Source of the DNA: Variovorax sp. PMC12
GTDB taxonomy: Bacteria; Pseudomonadota; Gammaproteobacteria; Burkholderiales; Burkholderiaceae_C
Assembly: GCF_003019815.1 (NCBI RefSeq)
Contig: NZ_CP027773.1
Location: forward strand, 2,925,001-2,989,000
Length of the DNA stretch: 64,000 nucleotides
Direction of reading: 5' to 3'
In this document: piece by piece, positions 50,147-59,336 of the stretch
How the letters are laid out: every line of letters starts with the position of its first letter
Numbering within the stretch: the first letter of the stretch is position 1
The notes under the pieces: generated by a model
What the model was told of the DNA's origin: nothing
What the model saw: only the letters and a program-made list of their open reading frames with translations
Databases searched by the model: none
Made by a program: the position numbers and the translations under genes

Positions 50147-51064
50147 TCACTTCCCCCAGCGCAGCACCATCGGATCGAGCCGCCTCGCGGTCTCGATCAG
50201 TCCGGTGCGCGTGTCGGGGTGCATCGGCGGCAGCGGATGACGCGGCGCTTCGCATGCGATCACGCCGCCCTCCTTCATCAGCGACTTGCAGGCCAGCAGG
50301 CCGGCTTGCCGGTTCTCGTAGTTGATCAGCGGCAGCCACTGCTGGTAGAGCGCGAAAGCCTTGTCGCGGTCGCCTGAACGGTGCGCCTCGATGATCGGCC
50401 TGATGCCGTCCGGATAGCCGCCACCGGTCATCGAACCGGTCGCTCCCGCGTCGAGGTCGGGCATCAGCGTGATGGCTTCTTCGCCGTCCCACGGCCCTTC
50501 GATGGCGTCGCCGCCAAGGCGGATCAGCTCGCGCAGCTTCGACGCCGCGCCGGCCGTCTCGATCTTGAAGTACGCGACCTGCTCGATCTCCTTCGCCATG
50601 CGCGCCAGGAACGGCGCCGACAGCACCGTGCCGCTGGCCGGCGCGTCCTGGATCATGATCGGAATGCCCACCGCGTCCGACAGCCGCGCATAGAACTCGA
50701 AGATCTGCGGCTCGGGCACGCGGAAAGTCGCGCCGTGGTAGGGCGGCATCACCATCAGCATTGCAGCGCCCATGTCCTGCGCGCGGCGGCTGCGCTCGGC
50801 GCATACCTTGGTGCTGTAGTGCGTGGTGGTCACGATCACAGGAACGCGGCCCTTCACATGTTCGAGGATCGCGCGCGTGAGCACCTCGCGCTCCTCGTCG
50901 GACAGCACGAACTGCTCCGAGAAATTCGCGAGGATGCACAGGCCGTCCGAGCCCGCGTCGATCATGAAGTCGACACAGCGCTTCTGGCTCTCGATGTCGA
51001 GCGCGCCCTGTTCGGTGAAGGTGGTGGGCACCACCGGGAAAATGCCGCGGTATCTGGGGGTCAT
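50147..51064 (-). CDS. DHDPS-family lyase, probable L-2-keto-3-deoxyarabonate dehydratase
   Basis: 305-residue class I aldolase-fold enzyme of the dihydrodipicolinate synthase/N-acetylneuraminate lyase superfamily. The Schiff-base lysine lies in AYFKIETAG and the catalytic tyrosine region in MPPYHG. Overall sequence and the neighbouring arabonate dehydratase point to conversion of L-2-keto-3-deoxyarabonate to 2-oxoglutarate semialdehyde (AraD of Azospirillum). Start ATG 51064 (MTPRYRGIFPVVPTTF) fits the family. Last gene of the sugar operon, 13 bases after the dehydratase. Confidence 0.85.
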   Translation of the reverse strand: MTPRYRGIFPVVPTTFTEQGALDIESQKRCVDFMIDAGSDGLCILANFSEQFVLSDEEREVLTRAILEHVKGRVPVIVTTTHYSTKVCAERSRRAQDMGAAMLMVMPPYHGATFRVPEPQIFEFYARLSDAVGIPIMIQDAPASGTVLSAPFLARMAKEIEQVAYFKIETAGAASKLRELIRLGGDAIEGPWDGEEAITLMPDLDAGATGSMTGGGYPDGIRPIIEAHRSGDRDKAFALYQQWLPLINYENRQAGLLACKSLMKEGGVIACEAPRHPLPPMHPDTRTGLIETARRLDPMVLRWGK

Positions 51065-51077
51065 GCTGGTGTGTGAG

Positions 51078-52814
51078 TCAGTGTGAATGGCGGGGAACGG
51101 CGGCGCCGCGGCAGCCGACCAGGAAATCGAAGTCGCAGCCCTCGTCGGCCTGCAGCACGTGGTTGACGTAGAGCTTCTGGTAGCCGCCACCGCGCGTGCT
51201 CATCGGCTGCGCGTCCGAAGCGGACAACGAAGCCAGGCGCGACGCCAGCTCCTCGTCGCTGATGTCCAGATGCAGCCGCCCCGCGTCGCAGTCGAGCTCG
51301 ATCCAGTCGCCGTCGCGCACCGCCGCCAGCGGGCCGCCATCGGCCGCCTCGGGCGCCACATGCAGCACCACCGTGCCGTACGCCGTGCCGCTCATGCGCG
51401 CATCCGAGATGCGCACCATGTCCTTCACGCCCTGGCGCAGCAGCTTGGGCGGCAGGCCCATGTTGCCCACCTCGGCCATGCCGGGATAGCCCTTGGGCCC
51501 GCAGTTCTTCAGCACCATCACCGAGCTCGCGTCGATGTCCAGGTCTTCGTCGACGATGCGCGCCTTGTAGTGCTCCAGGTTCTCGAACACCACCGCCTTG
51601 CCGCGATGCTTCAGCAGCTCGGGCGTGGCGGCCGATGGCTTCAGCACCGCGCCGCGCGGCGACAGATTGCCGCGCAGTATGCGGATGCCGCCATCGGCGA
51701 TGAGCGGCTTGTCGAGCGGGCGGATCACCTCGTCGTCGAGGCTCGGTGCCTCGCGCACGTTGTCCCAGATCGACTGGCCGTTGACGGTGAGCGCATCCGG
51801 ATGCGGCAGCAGGCCGGCTTCGCCAAGCCTGCGCAGCACGGCGGGGAGCCCGCCGGCGTAATAGAACTCCTCCATCAGGAAGCGCCCCGAAGGCATCAGG
51901 TCGACGATGGTCGGCGTGTGGCTGCCGATGCGCGTCCAGTCTTCCAGCTCCAGCTCGACGCCGATGCGACCCGCGATCGCCTTCAGGTGGATCACCGCAT
52001 TGGTCGACCCGCCGATGGCCGCGTTCACGCGGATGGCGTTCTCGAAGGCCTCGCGCGTGAGGATCTTCGACAGCGTGAGCCCCTCCTTCGCCATCTCGAC
52101 CGCGCGCATGCCCGACATCTGCGCGAGCACGTAGCGCCGCGCATCCACCGCCGGAATGGCCGCGTTGTGCGGCAGCGAGGTGCCCAGCGCCTCGGCCATG
52201 CAGGCCATGGTCGAGGCCGTGCCCATGGTGTTGCAGGTGCCCGCCGAGCGCGACATGCCACCTTCGGCCGAGAGGAACTGGTGCAGGTTGATCTCGCCCG
52301 CCTTCAGCGATTCGTGCAGCTGCCATACGGCCGTGCCCGAGCCGATGTTCTTGCCGTCGAGCTTGCCGTTGAGCATCGGCCCGCCCGTGACCACGATGGC
52401 CGGTATGTCGCAGCTCGCCGCGCCCATCAGCAGCGCGGGCGTGGTCTTGTCGCAGCCCGTGAGCAGCACCACCGCATCGACCGGGTTGCCGCGGATGGCC
52501 TCTTCCACGTCCATGCTCGCGAGGTTGCGCGTGAGCATGGCGGTGGGCCGCAGGTTCGATTCGCCGTTGGAGAACACCGGAAACTCCACCGGAAAACCAC
52601 CCGCCTCGGAGATGCCGCGCTTCACGTGCTCGGCGATCTTGCGGAAGTGCGCGTTGCACGGCGTGAGCTCCGACCACGTGTTGCAGATGCCGATGATCGG
52701 CCGGCCGTCGAACTCGTGGTCGGGAATGCCCTGGTTCTTCATCCAGCTTCGGTACATGAAGCCGTTCTTGTCGGCCGAGCCGAACCATTCGGTCGAACGA
52801 AGTTTCTTTGTCAT
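51078..52814 (-). CDS. IlvD/Edd-family dehydratase, probable L-arabonate dehydratase
   Basis: 578-residue iron-sulfur dehydratase. The cluster cysteines appear in CNTWSELTPCN, LTGCDKTTPALLM and SAGTCNTMGTA, and the metal-binding and C-terminal motifs in SDARMSGTAYGTVVLHVAPEA. The N-terminus RSTEWFGSADKNGFMYRSWMKNQGIPDHEFDGRPIIGICNTWSE is that of sugar-acid dehydratases for pentonates, not of dihydroxyacid dehydratase. It would dehydrate L-arabonate to 2-keto-3-deoxyarabonate, the substrate of the enzyme encoded next. Eight bases separate it from the yjfF-like gene. Confidence 0.87.
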   Translation of the reverse strand: MTKKLRSTEWFGSADKNGFMYRSWMKNQGIPDHEFDGRPIIGICNTWSELTPCNAHFRKIAEHVKRGISEAGGFPVEFPVFSNGESNLRPTAMLTRNLASMDVEEAIRGNPVDAVVLLTGCDKTTPALLMGAASCDIPAIVVTGGPMLNGKLDGKNIGSGTAVWQLHESLKAGEINLHQFLSAEGGMSRSAGTCNTMGTASTMACMAEALGTSLPHNAAIPAVDARRYVLAQMSGMRAVEMAKEGLTLSKILTREAFENAIRVNAAIGGSTNAVIHLKAIAGRIGVELELEDWTRIGSHTPTIVDLMPSGRFLMEEFYYAGGLPAVLRRLGEAGLLPHPDALTVNGQSIWDNVREAPSLDDEVIRPLDKPLIADGGIRILRGNLSPRGAVLKPSAATPELLKHRGKAVVFENLEHYKARIVDEDLDIDASSVMVLKNCGPKGYPGMAEVGNMGLPPKLLRQGVKDMVRISDARMSGTAYGTVVLHVAPEAADGGPLAAVRDGDWIELDCDAGRLHLDISDEELASRLASLSASDAQPMSTRGGGYQKLYVNHVLQADEGCDFDFLVGCRGAAVPRHSH

Positions 52815-52822
52815 GGGTTGAA

Positions 52823-53860
52823 TCAGCGCCGTGGAGCGCGCGAGGTAAAGAAGCGTTGCAGCAAACAGAAGACGAACAGCAGCGCGCCGACCACGATGCG
52901 GGTCCACCACGAGCTCAGCGTGCCGTCGAAGGAAATCAGCGTCTGGATGATCCCGAGCATCAGCACGCCGAACAGCGTGCCCGCCACGTAGCCCACGCCG
53001 CCCGTGAGCAGCGTGCCGCCGATCACCACCGCCGCGATGGCATCGAGCTCCAGCCCCACCGCATGCAGGCCGTAGCCCGAGAGCATGTAGAACGTGAAGA
53101 TCACGCCCGCCAGCGCCGAGCAGAAACCCGAGAGCGTGTACACGCCGATGAGCGTGCGGCGCACCGGCAGGCCCATCAGCATGGCCGAATGCTCGCTGCC
53201 GCCGATGGCGTACACCGCGCGGCCGAAGGGCGTGCAATGCGCGATGAAGATCGCCGCCAGCAGCACCGCCACCGCGATCACCGCGCTGATCGACACCGAG
53301 GCCTCGCCCCAGACCGGAATGCGGATCTGCGAGACCTCCGAATAGAAAGCGTTGGTGATGCTGATCGAGTCGATGCTGATGAGGTAGCACAGCCCGCGCG
53401 CCAGGAACATGCCCGCCAGCGTGACGATGAAGGGCTGCAGCCGGTAGCGTTCGATCAGCAGCCCCATGAAGGCGCCGAAGGCCGTGCCCATCACCAGCAC
53501 CAGCGGAATCACCACGCCGGGGCTCCAGCCGTGTTTTTCTACCAGCGAGGCCGACACCATGGTGGTCAACGCGATCACCGAGCCCACCGACAGGTCGATG
53601 CCGCCCGAGAGGATCACGAAGGTCATGCCCACCGCCACGACGATGAGGAAGGCGTTGTCGATCAGCAGGTTGAGGAACACCTGCGCCGAAAAGAACCCGT
53701 CGTAGAAGACCGAACCCAGCGTGGCCACCAGCACGAACAGCGAGATGGTCGCCGCCAGCGGCAGGTACTTGGGGTTGAGCCCCTTCCTGCTTCCTTTCCC
53801 GCGCGCGGGAGAAGCGGGAGAAGGTTGCGGCGAGGGGGTCACGTCGATCACCGCGCTCAT
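52823..53860 (-). CDS. yjfF: Sugar ABC transporter permease, YjfF type
   Basis: 345-residue inner-membrane permease of the galactofuranose-type importer. Multiple helices with the ribose/galactose permease core (GMTFVILSGGIDLSVGSVIAL, VTLAGMFLARGLCYLISIDSI, GRAVYAIGGSEHSAMLMGLPV). The first ~27 residues (TPSPQPSPASPARGKGSRKG) are not typical of the family and are encoded by a REP-like repeat, see findings. ATG 53860 overlaps the ytfT stop by ATGA, supporting the start. Partner of YtfQ, YtfR and YtfT encoded in the same operon. Confidence 0.9.
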   Translation of the reverse strand: MSAVIDVTPSPQPSPASPARGKGSRKGLNPKYLPLAATISLFVLVATLGSVFYDGFFSAQVFLNLLIDNAFLIVVAVGMTFVILSGGIDLSVGSVIALTTMVSASLVEKHGWSPGVVIPLVLVMGTAFGAFMGLLIERYRLQPFIVTLAGMFLARGLCYLISIDSISITNAFYSEVSQIRIPVWGEASVSISAVIAVAVLLAAIFIAHCTPFGRAVYAIGGSEHSAMLMGLPVRRTLIGVYTLSGFCSALAGVIFTFYMLSGYGLHAVGLELDAIAAVVIGGTLLTGGVGYVAGTLFGVLMLGIIQTLISFDGTLSSWWTRIVVGALLFVFCLLQRFFTSRAPRR

Positions 53861-54891
53861 GACCGCGCTCCTTCATGCGCGGGCCGCTGCACCAGCGACC
53901 GCACTTGCGCCCTGAACTCCGGCGACTGCAGCAGCATCACCGCGAACACCACGCCCGCCTTCACCACCAGGTTGATCTCCGGCGGCACGCCCAGCGAATA
54001 GATCGCATAAGTCAGCGTCTGGATGATCAGCGCGCCGATCACGCTGCCCACGAGGCTGAAGCGCCCGCCGGTCAGCGCCGTGCCGCCCAGCGTCACCGCC
54101 AGGATCGCATCGAGCTCGATCAGCTGCCCCGCGTTGTTGCCGTCCGCGCTCTTCACGTTGGAGCTGATCAGCAGGCCCGCCACGCCGGCGCAGGCACCGC
54201 AGAACGCATAGGCCCCGACGATCAGGCGCCGCGCCTGCACGCCCGCCACCCGCGCCGCCGTCGGGTTGATGCCCACCGCCTGGATGAACAGCCCGAGCGC
54301 GGTGCGCGTGATGGCCAGGTACAGCAGCACGAACACCGCAGCCGCGATGAACAGCGAGAACGGCAGCCCCAGCAGGTAGCCGCTGCCCAGGAAGAAGAAG
54401 GGCTTGTAGTAGATCGTGATGATCTGTCCGTCGGCAATGAGCTGCGCGATGCCGCGCCCCGCCACCATGAGGATCAGCGTCGCGATGATCGGCTGCATGC
54501 CGACCTTGGCGACCAGCAGGCCGTTCCACAGCCCGCACAACAGCGCGATGCCGATGGCCGCGACGATGGCGAGCGACATGGGAAAGCGGCTCAGGTCGCT
54601 GGCCACCGAGCCGCCGATCATCCAGGCCGCGAGCGCCGCGGCGATGGCCACCACCGCGCCCACCGAGATGTCGATGCCGCGCGTGGCGATGACCAGCGTC
54701 ATGCCGAGCGACACCAGCACCAGCGGCGCCGCGCGGTTCAGGATGTCGATCAGGCTGCCGTACAGGTGCCCATCGCGCCATTCGAGGTGCAGGAAGCTGG
54801 CATTGAAAGCCGTGTTCACCGCGAGCAGGAGCACGAGGGTGACGATGGGCCAGGCCAGGCGATGGCTCATGAGAGATGAAAGGCGGTTCAT
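53857..54891 (-). CDS. ytfT: Sugar ABC transporter permease, YtfT type
   Basis: 344-residue permease, second membrane subunit of the YtfQRT-YjfF importer. Family core GMTLVIATRGIDISVGAVVAIAAALAAWMIG, LNGLLVAKVGMQPIIATLILMVAGRGIAQLI and LGGTALTGGRFSLVGSVIGALIIQ. Start ATG 54891 (MNRLSSLMSHRLAW) begins the protein just ahead of the first helix; the frame upstream runs into a REP-like repeat. Overlaps yjfF by four bases. Confidence 0.9.
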   Translation of the reverse strand: MNRLSSLMSHRLAWPIVTLVLLLAVNTAFNASFLHLEWRDGHLYGSLIDILNRAAPLVLVSLGMTLVIATRGIDISVGAVVAIAAALAAWMIGGSVASDLSRFPMSLAIVAAIGIALLCGLWNGLLVAKVGMQPIIATLILMVAGRGIAQLIADGQIITIYYKPFFFLGSGYLLGLPFSLFIAAAVFVLLYLAITRTALGLFIQAVGINPTAARVAGVQARRLIVGAYAFCGACAGVAGLLISSNVKSADGNNAGQLIELDAILAVTLGGTALTGGRFSLVGSVIGALIIQTLTYAIYSLGVPPEINLVVKAGVVFAVMLLQSPEFRAQVRSLVQRPAHEGARS

Positions 54892-54904
54892 GTGTTCTGC
54901 CTTG

Positions 54905-55014
54905 CTCCTTCCCCTTGCGGGGGAAGGCTGGGATGGGGGCATGCGGCGTCGAACGCCGCGCGAAGGTGGAGGCCGCCTGCCCCCACCCCTGCCCTCTGCC
55001 GGAAGGGGAGGGAG
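54905..55014. repeat. Inverted REP-like repeat pair inside the sugar operon
   Basis: The 139-base gap between ytfR and ytfT is filled by two related C/G-rich arms in opposite orientation (about 54905-54940 and 54979-55014; ends CTCCTTCCCC / GGGGAGGGAG and GGGGGC / GCCCCC) around a perfect hairpin GCGGCGT-CGA-ACGCCGC (54943-54959). No promoter or gene is visible. It may tune mRNA stability between the ATPase and permease genes. Confidence 0.65.
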
Positions 55015-55030
55015 AAAGAAAGGAGATGCA

Positions 55031-56554
55031 TCATGCGGCGGCAATCATTTCGTAGACCTCGTCCTCGGTCGCCCCACCCGGCAGCTCCCCCACCTTCTTG
55101 CGGTCCCGCAGCACCATGATGCGATGCGCCACGCGCACCACCTCGCTCATCTCCGACGAAATGAAGATCACCGCCATGCCCGCCTTCGCGAGCCGCAGGA
55201 TCTCTTCCATGATCTCCTGCTTGGCCGCCACGTCGATGCCGCGTGTCGGCTCGTCGAGTATCAGGAGCCGCGGCTCGGTCGCGAGCCAGCGCGCGATCAT
55301 GGCCTTCTGCTGGTTGCCGCCCGAGAGCAGCCCGATGGGCGTCTCCACGCTCGCCGTCTTGATGCCCAGCGACTTGACGAAACGCTGCGCCATCTCGGTC
55401 TGCTCCGCATGCGACAGGAAGCGCCGCGTGCCCAGCCGTGCCTGCAGGGCGAGCGCGATGTTCTCGCGCACCGACAGCTCCGCAACGATGCCGTCGGTCT
55501 TGCGCTCCTCGGGGCACAGGGCGAGGCCTTCGCGGATCGCATCGGCCGGGTTCGAGAAACTGACGGAACGGCCATCGACCTTCAGCACGCCACGGTCGGG
55601 CGACTCCAGCCCGAACAGCAGCCGCGCGAGCTCCGTGCGGCCCGCGCCCAGCAGGCCGGCGATGCCGACGACCTCGCCTGCACGCACGCGCAAGTCCGTC
55701 GCCTGCAGTTGACCGGCCTGGCCCAGCCCCTCGGCCTGCAGCAATGCAGGCGCGGCTTCGTCGAACGCGGGCAACGCCGCGGGCCGTGCCGACTGCGCCG
55801 CCAGTTCGCGCCCCAGCATCGCGGCAATCAGCGCCTGCGGCCCCAGGTCGGCCGCCTTCCACTCGCCGATCCAGCTGCCGTTGCGCAGCACCGTGATGCG
55901 GTCGGACACCGCATACATCTGGTTGAGGAAGTGCGTGACGAAGACGATCGCCAGCCCCTCGCCGCGCAAGCGCCGCAGCACCTCGAACAGCTTCTCGACC
56001 TCGTCGTCGTCCAGGCTCGAGGTCGGCTCGTCGAGGATCAGCACCTTCGACGACACGCCCAGCGCCCGCGCAATGGCCACCATCTGCTGCACCGCCACCG
56101 AGTAGCTCGACAGCAGCCGCGTCACGTCGATGTCCAGGCCGATGCGCGCCAGCAGTTCTTCGGCGCGCCGGTTGACGCTGGCCCAGTCGATGCGAAAGCC
56201 CTGCGCCACGCCGCAGCGCGGATAGCGACCGGCGAACACGTTCTCCGCCACCGACAGGTTCGGGCACAGGTTCACCTCCTGGTAGACCGTGCTGATGCCC
56301 AGCTTCTGCGCCTCCAGCGGCGAATGCGGGTGAATCGGCTGGCCGTCGAGGAATATCTGGCCGCCGCTCGATGGCAGCACACCCGTCAGCACCTTGATCA
56401 GCGTCGACTTGCCCGCGCCGTTCTGTCCCATCAGCGCATGGATCTCGCCCGGGTACAAGCGCAGCTGCACGTCGCGCAGCACCGGGATGCCGCCGAACTG
56501 CTTGTGGATGCCCTTGAGCTCCAGCACGGGCGAGGGAGTGTCGTCGTCAGCCAT
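55031..56554 (-). CDS. ytfR: Sugar ABC transporter ATP-binding protein, YtfR type
   Basis: 507-residue double ATPase. First domain: Walker A GQNGAGKST (about 43-51), signature region SVAVQQMVAIARAL, Walker B LILDEPTSSLD. Second domain: degenerate P-loop GLLGAGRTE, signature LSGGNQQKAMIARWL, Walker B LILDEPTRGID. YtfR-type features include VYQEVNLCPNLSVAENVFAGRYP. Powers the YtfT/YjfF permease pair. The gene starts nine bases after the gguB stop. Confidence 0.92.
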   Translation of the reverse strand: MADDDTPSPVLELKGIHKQFGGIPVLRDVQLRLYPGEIHALMGQNGAGKSTLIKVLTGVLPSSGGQIFLDGQPIHPHSPLEAQKLGISTVYQEVNLCPNLSVAENVFAGRYPRCGVAQGFRIDWASVNRRAEELLARIGLDIDVTRLLSSYSVAVQQMVAIARALGVSSKVLILDEPTSSLDDDEVEKLFEVLRRLRGEGLAIVFVTHFLNQMYAVSDRITVLRNGSWIGEWKAADLGPQALIAAMLGRELAAQSARPAALPAFDEAAPALLQAEGLGQAGQLQATDLRVRAGEVVGIAGLLGAGRTELARLLFGLESPDRGVLKVDGRSVSFSNPADAIREGLALCPEERKTDGIVAELSVRENIALALQARLGTRRFLSHAEQTEMAQRFVKSLGIKTASVETPIGLLSGGNQQKAMIARWLATEPRLLILDEPTRGIDVAAKQEIMEEILRLAKAGMAVIFISSEMSEVVRVAHRIMVLRDRKKVGELPGGATEDEVYEMIAAA

Positions 56555-56563
56555 GCGAAGCCG

Positions 56564-57778
56564 TCACTTGTTCTTGTTGTAGACGTCGATGAACACCGCC
56601 GCCAGCAGCACCAGGCCCTTGATGACCTGCTGGTAGTCGATGCCGATGCCCAGGATCGACATGCCGTTGTTCATCACGCCCATGATGAAGGCGCCGATCA
56701 CCGCGCCCATCACCCGGCCCACGCCGCCCGAAGCCGAGGCGCCGCCGATGAAGCAGGCCGCGATCACGTCCAGCTCGAAGCCCAGGCCCGCCTTGGGCGT
56801 GGCCGTGTTGAGCCGCGCCGCGAACACCAGGCCCGCCAGCGCCGCCAGCGCGCCCATGTTCACGAAGGTGAGGAACGCGAGCCGCTGCGTCTTGACGCCC
56901 GACAGCCGCGCCGCCTTCTCGTTGCCGCCCAGCGCATAGATGCGCCGGCCGATGGTGGTGCGGTTGGTGACGAAGTCGTACACCACGATCAGCACCGCCA
57001 TCACGATCAGCACGTTCGGCAGGCCCTTGTAAGTGGAGAGCAGGTAGCTGAAGAACAGGATGATGGCCGCGAAGAACAGGTTCTTCACCAGGAAGAAGGC
57101 ATACGGCTCCTGCTCCATGCCATGCGCCGCCAGCTTTGCGCGGCCCCGCAGCTTGAAGAACACCAGTGCCACGGCGGCCAGCGCGCCCACGATGAGCGAC
57201 GTGAGGCGCAGCGTGTCGCCGCCCAGCGGATCGGGAATGAAGCCCGAGCTGAGCCGCTGGAACGCCACCGGAAACGGCCCCACCGACTGCCCCGCCAGCA
57301 GGGCCAGCGTGAGCCCCTTGAACACCAGCATGCCCGCCAGCGTGACGATGAACGACGGGATCTTGCGGAACGCGACGAACCAGCCCTGCGCCGCGCCGAT
57401 GACGGCGCCCGCGAGAATGCTCACGATGGCCGTCGGCACGAAGTGCCATTCGTATTCCACCATCAGCACCGCCGCCAGCGCGCCGATGAAGCCGCACACG
57501 GAGCCCACCGAAAGATCGATGTGCCCCGCCACGATCACCAGCAGCATGCCCAGCGCCATGATGACCACGTAGCTGTTCTGCAGCAGCAGGTTGGTGAGGT
57601 TGAGCGGGCGCAGCAAGGTGCCGTCGGTCAGCACCTGGAACAGCACCATGATCGCGACCAGCGAGATCAGCATGCCGTATTCGCGCAGGTTGTTCTTCAG
57701 GAAGCCTGCATGCAGCCTGGCCGCCCCTTCCTGCACCGGCACCGCCGGCTTCATCGCGTTGACTTCAGGCTGCGACAT
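56564..57778 (-). CDS. gguB: Multiple-monosaccharide ABC transporter permease, GguB type
   Basis: 404-residue single permease of the ChvE-GguAB importer, longer than other sugar permeases as expected for this type. Core motifs GMLLVIVAGHIDLSVGSVCGFIGALAA, RKIPSFIVTLAGMLVFKGLTLALL and GGASASGGVGRVMGAVIGAFIMG. Start ATG 57778 (MSQPEVNAM) has GGGGAG ten bases upstream and overlaps the gguA stop by 14 bases. Predicted to carry arabinose, xylose, galactose or glucose. Confidence 0.92.
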   Translation of the reverse strand: MSQPEVNAMKPAVPVQEGAARLHAGFLKNNLREYGMLISLVAIMVLFQVLTDGTLLRPLNLTNLLLQNSYVVIMALGMLLVIVAGHIDLSVGSVCGFIGALAAVLMVEYEWHFVPTAIVSILAGAVIGAAQGWFVAFRKIPSFIVTLAGMLVFKGLTLALLAGQSVGPFPVAFQRLSSGFIPDPLGGDTLRLTSLIVGALAAVALVFFKLRGRAKLAAHGMEQEPYAFFLVKNLFFAAIILFFSYLLSTYKGLPNVLIVMAVLIVVYDFVTNRTTIGRRIYALGGNEKAARLSGVKTQRLAFLTFVNMGALAALAGLVFAARLNTATPKAGLGFELDVIAACFIGGASASGGVGRVMGAVIGAFIMGVMNNGMSILGIGIDYQQVIKGLVLLAAVFIDVYNKNK

Positions 57779-59336
57779 GGACGGAACTCCCCGCGCTGAC
57801 GATGGCATGCATAATGCGTTCCTGCGAAGCCTCGGCCGCGGTGAACTCGGCCACGAAGCGGCCCTCGTTCATCACGTAGATGCGGTCGCACATGCCGAGC
57901 AGTTCCGGCAGTTCAGAAGAAATCATGAGAATGCCTTTGCCCTCGCTCGCGAGCTGGTCGATGATGGTGTAGATCTCGTACTTGGCGCCCACGTCGATGC
58001 CGCGCGTGGGTTCGTCCAGGATCAGCAGTTCGGGTTTGGTGAAGAGCCACTTGCTCAAGACCACCTTCTGCTGGTTGCCGCCCGACAGGTTGACCACCAG
58101 CTGCTCCACGCCGGAGCAGCGGATGTTGAGTGCCTTGCGGTATTCGTTGGCCACCTTGAATTCGCGGCCGGTGTCTATCACCGCCGAATCGGCCACCGCC
58201 TCCAGGTTGGCCAGGCTGATGTTCCTGCGGATGTCTTCCTCCAGCACCAGCCCCAGCCCCTTGCGGTCTTCGGTGACGTAGGCGATGCCGTGGTCGATGG
58301 CCTTGCGCACCGTGCTCACGTCCACCGGCTTGCCGTGCATGAACACCAAGCCGCTGATGCGCTGGCCGTAGGACTTGCCGAACACGCTCATGGCCAGCTC
58401 GGTGCGGCCCGCGCCCATGAGGCCCGCGATGCCGACGATCTCGCCCTGTCGCACGTTCAGGCTCACGCCCTTGATCTGTTCGCGGTCGGCGTGCAGCGCA
58501 TGGTGCACGCGCCAGTCGCGCACCTCGAACACGGTCTCGCCGATCTTCGGCGCGCGCTGCGGATAGCGATGCGCCATGTCGCGCCCCACCATGCCGCGGA
58601 TGATGCGGTCCTCGCTGATCGGCTGCGCGCGGCAGTCCATGGTCTCGACCGTCGCGCCGTCGCGCAGCACGGTGATCGAGTCGGCCACCTTGGCGATCTC
58701 GTTGAGCTTGTGCGAGATCAGGATCGACGCGATGCCCTGGCGCTTGAGTTCCAGCAGCAGCATCAGCAGCGCGTCGCTGTCGCGCTCGTTGAGGCTGGCG
58801 GTGGGCTCGTCGAGGATCAGCAGCTTCACTTCCTTGGCCAGCGCCTTGGCAATTTCCACCAGCTGCTGCTTGCCCACGCCCAAGTCGGTCACCAGCGTGG
58901 TCGGCGGCTCCTGCAGGCCCACCTTGGCGAGCAGCTCGCGCGTCTTCGCATAGGCGGCGAACCAGTCGATCACGCCGCCGCGCGTGATCTCGTTGCCCAG
59001 GAAGATGTTCTCGGCAATCGACAGCAGCGGCACCAGCGCCAGTTCCTGGTGGATGATGATGATGCCGAGCTTCTCGCTGTCGGCAATGCCCCGGAAGCGG
59101 CGCACCTCGCCCTCGAAGCGGATCTCGCCCTCGTAGGAGTCGCACGGGTAGACGCCGCTGAGCACCTTCATGAGCGTCGACTTGCCCGCGCCGTTCTCTC
59201 CCACCACGGCATGGATCTCCCCGGCGCGCACGCCGAGGTTGACGTTGCTCAGCGCCTTCACGCCGGGAAACGTCTTGGTGATGCCGCGCATCTCCAGGAT
59301 GGCGCCGGCATCGGCGAGGCTGCCTTCGGTGCTCAC
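57765..59336 (-). CDS. gguA: Multiple-monosaccharide ABC transporter ATP-binding protein, GguA type
   Basis: 523-residue double ATPase. First half: Walker A GENGAGKST (about 47-55), GVGKQQLVEIAKALA, Walker B LILDEPTASLN. Second half: GLMGAGRTE, signature LSGGNQQKVVLSKWL, LILDEPTRGID. The GTG start at 59336 overlaps the chvE stop (GTGA), which decides it. The gene overlaps gguB by 14 bases, so expression is tightly coupled. Confidence 0.92.
   Translation of the reverse strand: MSTEGSLADAGAILEMRGITKTFPGVKALSNVNLGVRAGEIHAVVGENGAGKSTLMKVLSGVYPCDSYEGEIRFEGEVRRFRGIADSEKLGIIIIHQELALVPLLSIAENIFLGNEITRGGVIDWFAAYAKTRELLAKVGLQEPPTTLVTDLGVGKQQLVEIAKALAKEVKLLILDEPTASLNERDSDALLMLLLELKRQGIASILISHKLNEIAKVADSITVLRDGATVETMDCRAQPISEDRIIRGMVGRDMAHRYPQRAPKIGETVFEVRDWRVHHALHADREQIKGVSLNVRQGEIVGIAGLMGAGRTELAMSVFGKSYGQRISGLVFMHGKPVDVSTVRKAIDHGIAYVTEDRKGLGLVLEEDIRRNISLANLEAVADSAVIDTGREFKVANEYRKALNIRCSGVEQLVVNLSGGNQQKVVLSKWLFTKPELLILDEPTRGIDVGAKYEIYTIIDQLASEGKGILMISSELPELLGMCDRIYVMNEGRFVAEFTAAEASQERIMHAIVSAGSSVHVAA

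Noticed and set aside
54416..57799. About 1130-codon open frame on the plus strand across ytfT, ytfR and gguB
   Set aside because: It crosses three well-defined minus-strand genes and a repeat, and its translation is His/Arg/Ala-rich without motifs.
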